Below, piece after piece: positions 31,075 to 41,648 of a stretch of DNA of 64,000 bases (the stretch's first letter is position 1; every line of letters starts with the position of its first letter). Source of the DNA: Euryodendron excelsum. Lineage: Eukaryota; Streptophyta; Magnoliopsida; Ericales; Pentaphylacaceae. The position numbers were made by a program, and so were the translations under genes. The stretch covers positions 35,553,501-35,617,500 of the forward strand of contig CM065384.1 of NCBI GenBank assembly GCA_033060915.1. The letters are read 5' to 3'. The notes below the pieces were generated by a model, which did no database searches, was not told the origin of the DNA, and saw nothing but the letters and a program-made list of their open reading frames with translations.

Positions 31075-32430
31075 CAGGACGTGGACGTGGCCAAGGGAGG
31101 GCTAATACTCCTCAAAGCAGAGGCTGTGGAAATACCTACAAAGGCTAAACGTCAAGTTCTAAAGAACCTATCAAAGCAACAGTTATAGCTATTGATGATC
31201 CCTTATGTGAAACTGTTCAAACATTGCTTGTACAACAAAGAAACCAACAGCATATTGGCCAAACATCACAACCTTCGGATGACCAATCCCATGTATTATA
31301 TGCTAAGGCATTGGATGAAGAACCAACTGAGTATGAAATACTCCCTTCTATAGACCATATTCTGTACCTTGAACCTATTGGTATTCAATGAGAAAATGAT
31401 CTATGGTATCTCATAGACAAATATTTTTGACAATTTTCATATGCTTTCAAAGCAATAAATGTAGATCAGTGATGCAAACTATTTTAATAGTCACTAATTC
31501 TTGTGAATTTACAAATTTTTATACAAATATGACCACTAAGGTTGGTCCTATTAATTTTAGTAAATGTTATATTAAGAAAATAATATTTCCTCATGAATGT
31601 GCACTTAGTCCTTTCAATGAGAAAACTTTTCTTCAAGGTGATGTTAAACACACCTATAACTAATGGAATTATATCCAACCCTTTAAATTCACTTTTTATT
31701 ATGAAAATCCTAAAAGGAAACACACGTGGTGGATTAAATTATCTCCACAAATCTTTGAAAAATGGTTTCCTGGATAGTTCCATTCTTGGTGGAAAATATT
31801 TTGTCCACCTCATACCATTCTTCCTGACATTGTCCCAAAACAATTCAGCCAATGGGCTTCATACAGTCCAAAACTTGTTGGACTAGATCCTATCAGAAAT
31901 ATTGAAGGATCTAATATGATGTATTTCTTCACTAAGTTCGGGATACCCTAGATTTGAAAATGGACACATATTGTCAAAAGAAATCAAGATAATATCATCT
32001 ACAATTCCATGTTGGATATTGGAGAAATTTGAATAAGACTATTGATGAGACTATAGCAGCAATGCAAGTTGCTATTCAAAGTTATCAAAAAGAGGATGAA
32101 CTCAAACGATGTAGAGCTTCTCATCCCCAGTCCACATTCTCCAATAAATTGGCTACTATTCGACATTCATTAAAAATGAAGAATCCACTTATGACTGAGT
32201 AGGAAATAATGTATGAATGTATGCAACATGTTAAGAATAATTTTATGACTCTTTTCCCTAATGATTCTTCTGATGAGGATACAAATAAGCATTCTCAGTC
32301 CTCTCATCAGACTGGTACCTTTGAAGATACTCAAGACTCCTAGGATCCATAGGATCATGGACCTATGCCCAAGAATTCCAATCTTTGGGAATCTATGCTT
32401 GAATATTTCAAAGAAAAAGTCAAGAAAGCT
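31075..32430 (+). pseudogene. Degraded downstream ORFs of the pararetrovirus relic
   Basis: About 31075-31140 reads a Gly/Arg-rich motif. Around 31660-31990 one frame is rich in Trp and Pro (short words such as FGPP and FTKFGIP); around 32030-32340 there is a Gln/Lys-rich, probably helical stretch ending Ser/Asp-rich. The frame switches several times. Roles are unassigned; nothing here could be expressed intact. Confidence 0.4.
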
Positions 32431-32434
32431 AGAA

Positions 32435-32770
32435 AGCCAAAATTTGGCGTTTGAACGCAAAACTATTTTTTTCTCCTTTTGGTCTTTGCTTTTCCTCTTG
32501 GCATTTGAACTTGGCTTTTGGCGTTCGAATGCCAAACCATTTTTTCCTCTAGCCGTTCGAACTCTGCTTTGGGCATTCGAACTCTGAATCACTTTTTCAT
32601 CCTTTTTGGTTTTGACTTGTTTTGAGCCTATTGGGACTGTTGCGCAGTACTTCTATTTTGACTTTCCCCATCTCGTGGCTTCAAACGGCCACCTTTCGTA
32701 CATTTCTACTAGTCCAGACATTCGAATAGCGAAGTAATGATTAGTCATCGAAGACGAATTCTTTACTGTT
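32435..32770 (+). repeat. Palindrome-rich LTR-like fragment (TTCGAA words)
   Basis: Repeated GGCGTTTGAACGC, GGCGTTCGAATGCC and GCCGTTCGAAC words; 32518-32537 is a near-perfect 20-bp palindrome. The arrangement resembles the palindrome cassettes of the other LTRs here. No TATA box or LTR end is identified, so this may be part of the adjacent LTR or of a separate truncated one. Confidence 0.5.
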
Positions 32771-32774
32771 TCAT

Positions 32775-34240
32775 TTTTTTTTTTTTGGGCTGTTGGAGTC
32801 GCAATTCGATGATGCTCATTAGACGTAAATGATTACACTATTAAAGTGTAATTCATTCGCTTCAATTTGTACTTTGTTAACCTTAGAATAATGTTATATT
32901 TATGTTTTTAGTCTAATAAAGTTTATTTGGATGTTTTGTAGGGTTTTGGAGTGAATTGGAGCATCCGGGAGTGTTTGGGAGCATTCGGAAGAGAAACCGG
33001 GACAAAGGAGCAAAATTGGCCAAAACATGACAAGGATGTCCGGGCACATGTCGGGACACCCCAAGTGATGCAAGCATGTCCGGACATGTGTCCGGAAACC
33101 CTGAGAAACTTCAGAGGCTCAATTCAAGAACAAAATCAGGAAGTCCGGACACGTGTCCGGACACCTTTGGGAATGTAACAGTGTCCGGACACATGTCCGG
33201 ACACCCTGCACAACTTCTGCTAGCTTATTCGGAACTTGAACAGAGAGTCCGGACACGTGTCCGGACACCCTGAGAATTGATACAGTGTCCGGACACATGT
33301 CTGGACACCCTACGGAGATCCAATTTTCTGTATAACTTTAAACCTATAAATACTTCCTTGAAAACCCTAATTCAGGGGGCTGAGTTTTAGACGTCATTTT
33401 TAGAGTTAGAGAGAATATTAGAGAGCTTTCATATTGTCTTCTTTCATTAGATTAATAATATTCTTGTCTTTGATTCCATTGCTTTCAATACAAGTCTTAG
33501 ATTTCATTATGTTCATGAGTAGCTAATTATCTTTCTTGGCAAGGAACGTGAAGATTGTTCGGAAATTGATTGTTTCACAAGGTATTTCAATGGGCTTTGT
33601 TGTTTCATCTTTTAAACATTGAATCTTTCTCTTCTTCATTCCTTTCTCTTCGAAATCAAAGGTTTATGATCAAATCTTTGAGTGTTCATGCGCGACGTTG
33701 ATCTCGTATGGGTGTTGCTTAGATCCCTGATATGAACACTTCGAATCTATTTTCTAAAAATACTGAATAAAGTTGAGATAGATTCTAAATTGGTTTTAAC
33801 CGCGAAATCTTCCGATTCAATGGCATAAGTTGTTGTTGTTGAATTGAGTTACAAATAAATACCTTGGGAAATTATCATTCTACCGGGTAATTGAATCGTT
33901 CTTAGCCAAGATCTTCTTTTATTTAGTAAAACCCTTATTTTTATTCAATCATTAGATAAACAATCTCTTCAAACCAAATCATTCTTATTTCTTATTTTTG
34001 AGGTTATTCTTTGAGTTTTTGTTTGTTTAAAGGGAGTTTCCTTTGGACACCAACCGTCTTCCCTGTGGATCGACCTCGGACTCCTCCGAGTATTACTACA
34101 TCGCGGCCGTGCAATTGCGGATCATATCGCACTTTCTGGAAGCGATCAGTAAACATGTGTAACTTGAAGAAAGCTTTCCAACGGCTTATCATTAATCCCA
34201 TTTTGATTTATGAGTAAAAACTTGCACTTTTTTCGATACA
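32775..34240 (+). mobile_element. LTR-type sequence with palindrome cassette and TATA box, family unassigned
   Basis: After a TTTTTTT tract comes a long leader, a palindrome cassette (33039-33309), a TATA box CCTATAAATAC at 33343-33353, transcript-like sequence, and GATCGACCTCGGACTCC with GCGGCCGTGCAATTGCGG near 34070-34120. I have seen that wording near the 3' end of plant LTRs. Exact ends, TSD and primer-binding site are not visible, so the borders are approximate. No coding region belongs to it within the window. Confidence 0.5.
33039..33309 (+). repeat. Palindrome cassette GTCCGGACAC-GTGTCCGGAC, six units
   Basis: Units start at about 33039, 33078, 33143, 33183, 33247 and 33287. Spacing alternates 39-40 and 64-65 bp, i.e. 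three dimers of a 104-bp period. Units 3 and 5 contain the perfect 20-bp palindrome with a central CACGTG; others have CACATG or CATGTG in the centre. The first and second units are slightly diverged. The cassette ends about 35 bp before the TATA box. Confidence 0.9.
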
Positions 34241-34449
34241 GGGTCCTGACAGCTTTCCTCAACGAGCCGTGCCCACATACCGGATTACTTCTTTGACTCC
34301 AAATCAACTCCCTTAGCTTTAAATACTTGAAATACGATTAAGAACAAGGTTAGACACAACAAATAGCAAAACGAGTATAATTAACCCTAATCTATTGCTA
34401 ACAAATGTTGTTTAGTAGTGAAATACTACACTTATGTAGTCTAATCAAT

Positions 34450-34713
34450 TGCATTACCCGCTTCAGTGTCAGTTATCAGGGGGCTATTTGCAGTCGTGGT
34501 CCCCACTAGCTGGGTGAGTACGATGGTTGGTATATTTCTGCCTAGCATTGCCCATTCGGTATAAGTCTGGTCGACGTTGATTTGTTGAGCATCGGTCTTG
34601 CCCAGTACCTCTCGCTCGGTGATGCCTGAGTGCCACGTCATCTGTCTCCACTGGTCAGGTTCCTCACAGAGTTGTGGTCTGCCTTTCGTTGGAACCCTGG
34701 TCGGCTATTGCCA
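34450..34713 (-). mobile_element. 3' LTR of Tat element 2, truncated to 264 bp
   Basis: Starts TGGCAATAGCCGACC at 34713 on minus and matches the outer 264 bp of the LTR at 44563-44300, then stops at 34450. The other LTR continues a further 365 bp to its true end at 43935, next to the primer-binding site. The inner sequence of this LTR, including its TATA box, is therefore missing. Confidence 0.85.
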
Positions 34714-34733
34714 GATCAGTCCCCATCAGTTAC
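34714..34733 (-). other. Polypurine tract of Tat element 2
   Basis: On minus, TGATGGGGACTGATC lies immediately before the LTR start TGGCAATAG, comparable with AATTGGGGACATC before the 3' LTR of element 1. Confidence 0.6.
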
Positions 34734-35249
34734 CTTTAATTCCTCTAAGTACCCCAACGTGGTCTAGGGAACTTTTAATGGCAGATGGCTCCTCATAGGG
34801 AGAACGCATTTATGGCGGTGTAGGCGCAATCATGGCCATAGCTAACAATGACTAAGCGTCTCGCTTGATGCCCCCATGACGTGTACCTTTCTTATTAGGT
34901 TTCGTTTCACGATGTGACTTGATGATTATCATCCGTTGGATCAGTGGTTAGTGAGTTGATCTAACCTGTTGGTTTCGAAAACGAGGGTTCTAGACTTCGT
35001 GGTTTTGGCCTTTAGCTTTCACTTTGCATTCTCCACACTTAGGGTAATTTTTGGCTCTCGAGACCCCATAATAACGTTTTTCTCTACTTTCTCCTTTTTC
35101 TTTGCGTTCTTGCGCTTGGAGATTTAAGCTTCTTTCTTTTTTGGTAAGATCTCAACTCGTGGTCCTTCTTCTTCAGGTGGTTTGTCCTTGGGCATTGTGT
35201 CTGGTATCACACTAAAGTAGGGATTTCCCCTTCCCTCCAAGGGTTTGTT

Positions 35250-37515
35250 AGGAACCCAGAGTTGTTTGAGTTTGTTCGGGGGTCGGTTGGGATTAGTGTC
35301 AAGTCGGTTAAGAGGCTACACTTAGTAAGCGTCATAGAGGATCTTAAAGATGTACATTCCTCCAATTCTGAGAACAATGCTTCTCAGGATTTGGTTAGGG
35401 TATGACTAGAGGTCCCTGATAGTGCTTCTGTGGGGCTTTCTAGGTCTTCTGGTGAGAGGTTGGCCCTTAGGGGTATAGTTCTTGGACCTAGGGGCATGAT
35501 GGTCACTAGGGTTAGGGAGTTCAATTTTGCTGCTCAGAGGGTGTCTTCTGTCATCACAGAGAAGAGGGTCAGGAAGCTGTGGAAGGATTACCAATTCCTT
35601 TCTAGGCTATCATATAGGATCCCTGGGAAGGGAGATTGGGCTTGCTCTGCCCGTCCTAGGGAGGTCTATGGCTATGAGCCTGCCCTGGCTAGTGGCCTTA
35701 GGTTTCCTATTTCGGCCCCTATTAGGGAGATTTTGAGTGTTTTAGGGTTGGTCCTTGGTCAGCTCCTTCCTAACTCCTAGAGGATCCTACTGGCTTATGT
35801 CGTGTTGTGGCAAGCATCCAGTGATGATAAGGACCACCTCACTGTTGATGAGTTCTTGTACTGCTACAAATTGACCGAGCAGGAGAAGGACTGGTGGTAC
35901 TTCTCATCCAAGAATAGTAATACAACTTTGGTTACAAAGCTGCATTCTTCCAACAAGAAGTGGAAGGACAGGTTCTTCTTCATCTATGGTGATGGTTAGG
36001 AGCATTAGCCTTGGGAGGTTGTAGATGAAAATTTCGCGCAAGTTCCTTGGTCGTGGAATGCTCTAACTCAAAGGGGTATGTCCCTTAGTTTTTCTAGCTT
36101 TTGATTCCCTTAGCCATATTTTCCACTTTTTTAGGGTTTTGACTTATGTTCCTTCTGTCTATCCAGCGCGTGTCGCTCCCACTCTGGACAAGTCCTAGTA
36201 GGCCATGTTAAAGAGGGCCCATGATTATGGTATTACTGACGTTGTCGTCCTAATGAACTTAAAGAACTTGGGTATGTACTTGTTGGGCCCTGAGCCTACA
36301 AATGAAGCTCTGAGGGCTGAACATGAGAGGAATGGGTACAATTTGCTTCCTCCCTAGTTTTTGTTGGTTGTGTGCTGATGCATTCGTCCTTGTTATTTTT
36401 GTGCAGATCAAGGCAAGGACAACTCTGACGAGGAGGAGGACATGACCCTTAATAAGAACATTCTTTTAAAGGTGAGGCTCTCTACAAGGCCTCATGTGGC
36501 AGCCAAACTTTTCAAGCCTCTTACTGGCTACAAGGCAGGAGGTTGTGGAAGCAAGGGCAAGGTGGTTGATCTTGAAGAACTCCCACCCCCAAGGGTTGTC
36601 ACTCCCCCGCTAACACCTCTGGTCACTTAATAGGCTTGCATAGACACTCCTCTAAGCCTGTTGCAATGCTTCCTCTACCATTCCCTATGCTTTCTCCATC
36701 AGTGCCTCTTGCTAGCCTTCCAGCAAAGTTTGTTGCCCCCAAAATTTTTGACAGTGCAAACATGGCATGGAGAAGGCTGCAAAGCGTGATCGCTCTAGAA
36801 GATGGGAGTCAGCAATCAGGCAGTTCTACTAATAAGCTATCAAGAGAACTTGCTCAAGATTTGCACAAGGTAAATGTTGTGTAATTGCTTGTAATTGCTT
36901 TGTTTGTTCCCTCTGAGTTCTTATATGCTCTATCTTTTGATTGTTCAGGTTGCCACCAGGCTTTTTGTCCTAAGTGCCAGGTCAGCAAGTTTTGAGAAGG
37001 CCTTGCTAGAGCAGAAGCATGTGGCCGATCAGGCCTCAGCTAAGGCCACCTTTTTGAAGAAAAGGCTGAAGGAGGTCTCTTTAGAGAAGGAAAAGTTCTA
37101 AGGGAGCATGCTGGCCCTAGAAGAAAAGAAAAACAAGTTGGTGGGGAACTTAGCCAATGAGAGGGCTGCTAAGGAGGCTGCTCGTGAGAAGGTTACTGCT
37201 GAGAAGGCTGCCTAGGCTAAGATCGCTAATTTCCCTGCTCAGGTGGAGGCAACTGTCAAAAAAGCTTTTGAAGAGTACCACTAAGGGGAGATTTATCAGT
37301 TGGCACTAGGTGAAGCCTATATGTAAGGCTTCACTGAGTCCAAGGAGATGGTTGCCCAGGCTCACCCCGGCCTGCATCTCTCTTCTATTGAGGCTATGCT
37401 TGAAGATGACCCTATCTCTATGGCGGTTGTGAAGAGCAAGGCAGCAAAGAAGGATAGGGCAGCTGAGAAGGATGATGCCCAGTCAAAGGTCCCCTCATCC
37501 CAACAAATAAGTAGT
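35250..37515 (+). pseudogene. Antisense four-exon gene (aORF) of Tat element 2
   Basis: On the strand opposite to this element's gag-pol. Predicted exons: about 35250-36075, 36167-36335, 36407-36869 and 36949-37515, with GT-AG introns. Exon 1 contains RKLWKDYQFLSRLSYRIPG and SGLRFPISAPIREIL; exon 2 YLLGPEPTNEALRA; exon 4 is a long Lys/Glu/Ala-rich coiled coil. Domains, exon order, intron 1 phase (1, both splicing to Ala-Arg) and intron 3 phase (0) match element 1. Intron 2 does not join in frame here, and there are stops after VRV, LLPNS and YGDG, so it is dead. Comparison with element 1 validates both exon models. Confidence 0.8.
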
Positions 37516-37924
37516 TTTTTGTATATTTTGTACTTCTCGTCTCTTTGGTTTTGCCTCTACAGTGGGTTTGGTGTAACGTTGCTCTGGCTCCCCTTTGTAA
37601 TTCACCTTTTGTTATGAATGAATGGATTTTTACCTTCTCTTTTTGATCTCGCCAGTGGATGATCTTTCCTCTTTTTTGTCTTTTTCTCTCTTTCTTATTT
37701 TACAAGTGTGGACGCTCTGGTCCTACTTTTGCATAGATGTTTGTGCTAGATGTTTTATTTTTTTATCTCTTACGCCTTTTCTCTCTTCTTTGTATTCTTG
37801 TTTTTTTTAGTGTGGATGCTCTGGTCTTACTTTTGGGCAGGTGCCTATGCTAGATGCTTTGTCTTTTTCTTTTTCCCAAGTCGGGTTACTCAGGTGTTAT
37901 TTTAGCTTTGGCATTCAGTTGTTG

Positions 37925-38515
37925 CTATTTGGTCGAGGTTTTTGTAGATGGCATTAAGTATTGGGCACTAAGGCCTTTGTAGTAGGCATTAAGCCTTAGC
38001 GCTTGACCTCTATCTACTTGGTCTGGAGACCGAACATGGCTTTTGTCATGGGCATCAAGCCTGGGTGCTTGGCCTCTACCTGCTCAATCTGGAAGCTGAA
38101 CATGGCTTTTGAAGTGGGCGTTAAGCCTTGGGCGCTTGGCCTCTCCCTGCTCGATCTGGAGACCGAACAGGGCTTTTGGAGTGGGCGTTAAGCCTTAGGT
38201 GCTTAGCTTTTCCCTACTTGGTCTGGAGGCCGAACATGACTTTTGGAATGGGCATTAAGCCTTAAATGGCTAACCTAGGCCTGCTCGGTCTGTGGATCGA
38301 ACAGGATTTTTGGAGTGGGCGTTAAGCCTTGGGCGCTTAGCCTCTGCTTGCTCAGTCAGGAGATTGAACAAGACTTTCGTTGTGGGCATTAAGCCTTGGG
38401 CGCTTAGCCTCTACCTGCTCGATCTAGAGATGGAGTAGGGCTTTTGGAGTGGGCATGAAGCCTTGGGCGCTTAGCCTTTGCCTGCTTGGTCTGGAGGCCG
38501 AACAAGACTTTTGGA
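37925..38515 (-). repeat. ~67-bp tandem array with a hairpin per unit, Tat element 2
   Basis: About nine units; GAACATGGCTTTT-like landmarks recur at about 38032, 38097, 38165, 38231, 38298, 38365, 38433 and 38500. Each contains GCATTAAGCCTTGGGCGCTT and an inverted repeat such as TCGGTCT..AGACCGA. On the element's strand the unit reads AAGGCTTAATGCCCAC then the hairpin, comparable with AAGGCTATTAAGCCCAAC plus hairpin in element 1. It has the same position, between pol and the antisense gene. Confidence 0.88.
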
Positions 38516-38648
38516 GTCGTATCCCTTGCAAGAAAAGATTAAGGCTTTTCATGGAAAATGAATTGAAAGATTGATATATTAAGTTTTCTATAGAATACCA
38601 GTTTTTCAATAATCCTTGAAACTGCTACTACATTTGGAGAAGGGTTGC

Positions 38649-39800
38649 TTACACATAGTATTTTCTAAGGTGCTCAACATGCCAGGGATGAGGTAACTCT
38701 TTGCCATCTAGTTTCTTTAGTTTGTATGTGTCCTTTCTTATAAAGTCGATCACCTCGTAGGGTCCCTCCCAATTTGGTTCCAGCTTCCCTCCTAGGTAAT
38801 TCGGGTGGATTGGTTAACCTTCTCGAGGACTAACTCTCTTGGCTTGAAGTCTCCCAATCGCACTCAATTGTTGTGGTATTGGCACATCTGCTACTAATAT
38901 GCAGCCACTCTGATTGCTGACTGTAGCCTCTTCTTTTCCAGTAACTCAAGGTTAATTGCCAAGGCCTTATCTTTTATTTCTTGATCATATTCTTGAACCC
39001 TTGGGCTTGGGAGACTAATCTCAATCGGTAAAACAGCTTCTGTTCTAAAAAGTAAGAGAGAAAGGGGTTTGTCCGATGGAAACCCCTTCAATGGTTCTGT
39101 AGGCCCATAGGATACTGGTGAGCTCTTCTACCCATAGTCCCTTGGCCCTTTCCAGCTTGGTCTTAATGATCCTGAGAGGGATCTATTGGTAACCTCTACT
39201 TGTCCATTTGCTTGGGGATACTCTGGCAAGAAGAAATGATGGCTGACCTGCAAATTTGAGAACAAACTACTAAATTGCTTCCCTTCAAACTACTTCCCAT
39301 TATTTGTGATGACCACTTTTGGGATCCCAAAGTGGCACATGATGTTTTTTCAAAGGAAGGTGGCTATTTTCTACTCTGAATGGTAGTAAGGGCTTCTGCT
39401 TCGACCCATTTGGTAAAATAATCAATGGCCACTACTGAAAACTTGTTCTGTCCTCTGCCTAGGGGTAATGGACCCACGATGTCAATTCCTCACTGGGCAA
39501 AAAGCCATGGGCTCTGAATGGGAGTCAATTCTTGGGAAGGCTAGCACTTGTTGTATTTTTTCATGAACTCCATGGAATCCCTATTCATGGTCGACCAATA
39601 GTATGTTGCTCTAAGGATTTTGTCGATGAGGGAACGTCTTCCAAAGTGGTTCCCACAGATCCCTTCGTAGATCTCCCTTATTATGTAACCAACTTCCTCT
39701 TCTATGGCACACCTGAGAAGGGGGAGGGTGTGCCCCCTTTTGTATAGGATGCCATTAAGTATCACATGGCGGCTAGCTTTGAACTTGACTTTTCTTACCT
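38649..39800 (-). pseudogene. Integrase domain, Tat element 2
   Basis: The minus frame at 39765-39541 has the zinc-binding region (REIYEGICGNH, YNKC). Around 39000 AVLPIEISLPSPRV matches the post-core region of element 1 (AVIPVEIGLHSPRV). The end PWHVEHLRKYYV with TAA at 38651-38649 matches the pol end of element 1. The core between is broken by stops. Confidence 0.85.
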
Positions 39801-39829
39801 CAAACTTGTCTTCTAAGAGGGTATTTAAC

Positions 39830-40340
39830 TAATGATACTCTCTGATGGACTTGGCCCATGAGGCTTCTGCTTCCACAACATTGACTTCTGGGGTTTGGAT
39901 GCTCGGTGAATCAAGGATCTCCATAGACACTTCGGGGTCAAGCTGTTCCGATGACGCGATTCTTGCCAATCGGTTGGCCTCTTCATTCTCTAATCTAAGG
40001 ATTCTTTGCAGCAATATCCTGGAGAACTTCCTAGCTAAGCCTCTGGCCATCTAACAGTATTCCTTCATCTTGTCTCCCCTCACTTCATATTCTCCCCGGA
40101 TTTGCTCCATCACCAGCTGCAAGTCTCCCCTGACTGTTACCAACTCTGCTCCTATTCACCAAGTGATCCAAAGTGCAGCTATAAGGACCTCATATTCTAC
40201 TTCATTGTTGGTTACTGGGAATTTAAATTGGAGAGCATATTCCACCTTTTGGCCATTTGGGGTGACAAGAACCACGACTACCCCACTTGACTGTTCAGTG
40301 GAAGAGACATCAACATTCAATATCTAGTTGTTCTTTATAT
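39830..40340 (-). pseudogene. Second RNase H (aRNH) domain, Tat element 2
   Basis: From about 40325 on minus: LNVDVSSTEQSSG, then FKFPVTNNEVEYEVLIAAL, which aligns with LNVDGSSTER and NNEAEYETLIAGL of element 1. It continues to ENEEANRLARIASSEQ near 39990. Stops interrupt it. Confidence 0.8.
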
Positions 40341-40399
40341 CATCTACTAGGGGCGGGGTGTTGGGGAGGGTTGTAAATTCCACAATAAAATCTGTTATT

Positions 40400-41012
40400 G
40401 CCTATCCCTAGACAGCCACTCGCGGCCTGTACTGAGTATCAAACTGACTGAGCTTCATTGACCATTTCATGAGGCACCCTGAAGTTTCAGGCTTGTGTAG
40501 TACTACTGTCTTAAGGGGTTGGTCGGTCAGGACCATGATTGGGTGTGCTTGGAAGTAAGGCCTGAGCCTTCGTGCTAAGGTTACTAAAGCAAAAGCCAAT
40601 AACTCCATCCTCATGTATCTCTCCTTTGCTCCTTTGAGGGCAATGCTGGTGTAGTACATTGGTTTTTGGATCCCTTGGTCTTCTTGTACGAGGGCTGAGC
40701 TCACTGTTGTTGCCGAAATGACTAAATAGAGATAAAGTTCTTCCCTAATGACCATCAGCTAAGCAGAGGAATTGAACCCAAGTACTACTTTAACTACTAG
40801 AAGGTTTCCTCATATTCTCAAATCTATTGGAATGCTTTTCTGAGTGTCGTGAAGAAGTGGAGACATTTGTCAATGGACTTATAAATGAACCTGTTTAGGG
40901 CTGCCACTCTGCCTACCAATCTTTGAACATCTTTAATTGTCTTCGGTGCTTGTATTCCAAATATCATGCTGACTTTTTCTGGGTTGGCCTCTATCCCCCT
41001 TTGCGAGACCAT
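40400..41012 (-). pseudogene. RNase H domain, Tat element 2
   Basis: Frames 41012-40824 (KTIKDVQRLVGRVAALNRFI) and 40755-40408 (MVLTDQPLKTVVLHKPETSG, LSQFDTQYRPRVAV) carry the RNase H blocks in order. An insertion or frameshift around 40760-40820 separates the two parts. Confidence 0.85.
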
Positions 41013-41648
41013 GAATCCTAGGAACTATTTGGATGCTACCTCAAATGTGCACTTAGTGGGATTCAACTTCATGTTGTAGGCCCTAAGGGTCTGGAAAGTT
41101 TTCATTAGATTCTGCAGGTGGTCAGTTGCTTGCTTACTCTTAACCAAGAGGTCATCAATGTAGACCTCCACATTCCTCCCGATCTGGGACTTCAACATCC
41201 TGTTTGTGATAAAGGACGTGTGCTCTTGGTCTCTCTCAGCCATCCTGATTTGGTTGTACCCTAAGAAGGCATCCATAAACGTAAGCTACTCATACCCCGC
41301 AGTAGAATCTACCAGAAGGTCAATGGTAGGTAGGGGGAAGCTATCCTTAGGGCACGCTTTGTTGAAGTCTATAAAGTCAATGCAATTCTCTATTTTTTGT
41401 TGAGAACCAGGTTTTTAGGTTATGACTTAGCTTTTTGTTACTTCATCAGCTATGGCTTCACCACTTTTGTTTAATTGGCCTGGCCTCAGGTGAAATATTA
41501 AGTTGGTGGACAACAATCCTGGGGTCAATTCCTAGCATATCGTCATGCGTCTAGGCAAAGATGTCGACGTTACCCCTAAGAAAGCTTTTCAGTTCTTCTT
41601 TGAGCAGTTATGGGGCTGTAGACCGGATTGTGACCACTTTTGCCTATT
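41013..41648 (-). pseudogene. Reverse transcriptase domain, Tat element 2, internal deletion
   Basis: The open part 41276-41025 has MDAFLGYNQIRMAERDQEH, then FITNR joined directly to MLKSQIGRNVEVYIDDLL. Element 1 has 24 extra residues at this point (the GLYCYKVIPF..TYQRLVN block), so a short in-frame deletion removed part of the palm/fingers. The catalytic motif is YIDDL. The N-terminal part (about 41640-41300) is broken by stops. Confidence 0.87.

Larger units (their letters stand above)
30650..32430 (+). mobile_element. Endogenous pararetrovirus (Caulimoviridae-like) relic
   Basis: A plus-strand remnant with a viral-type RNase H end, then a Gly/Arg-rich segment (GRGRGQGR), a Trp-rich segment and a Gln/Lys-rich possible coiled coil. 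The order RNase H, then further ORF sequence, is unlike LTR retrotransposons, which would continue into integrase; none is seen. It lies between truncated copy B and LTR sequence. Frames are broken by multiple stops and shifts, so it is a dead copy. Genus is undetermined; a florendovirus- or petuvirus-like origin is only a guess. Confidence 0.55.

Noticed and set aside
31403..31886. ORFs 31403-31663 and 31593-31886 as host genes
   Set aside because: They are pieces of the pararetrovirus relic in shifted frames.
33039..33309. Palindromic array as a CRISPR array
   Set aside because: Plant nuclear context, alternating short spacing, units inside an LTR upstream of a TATA box, spacers similar to each other, no cas genes.
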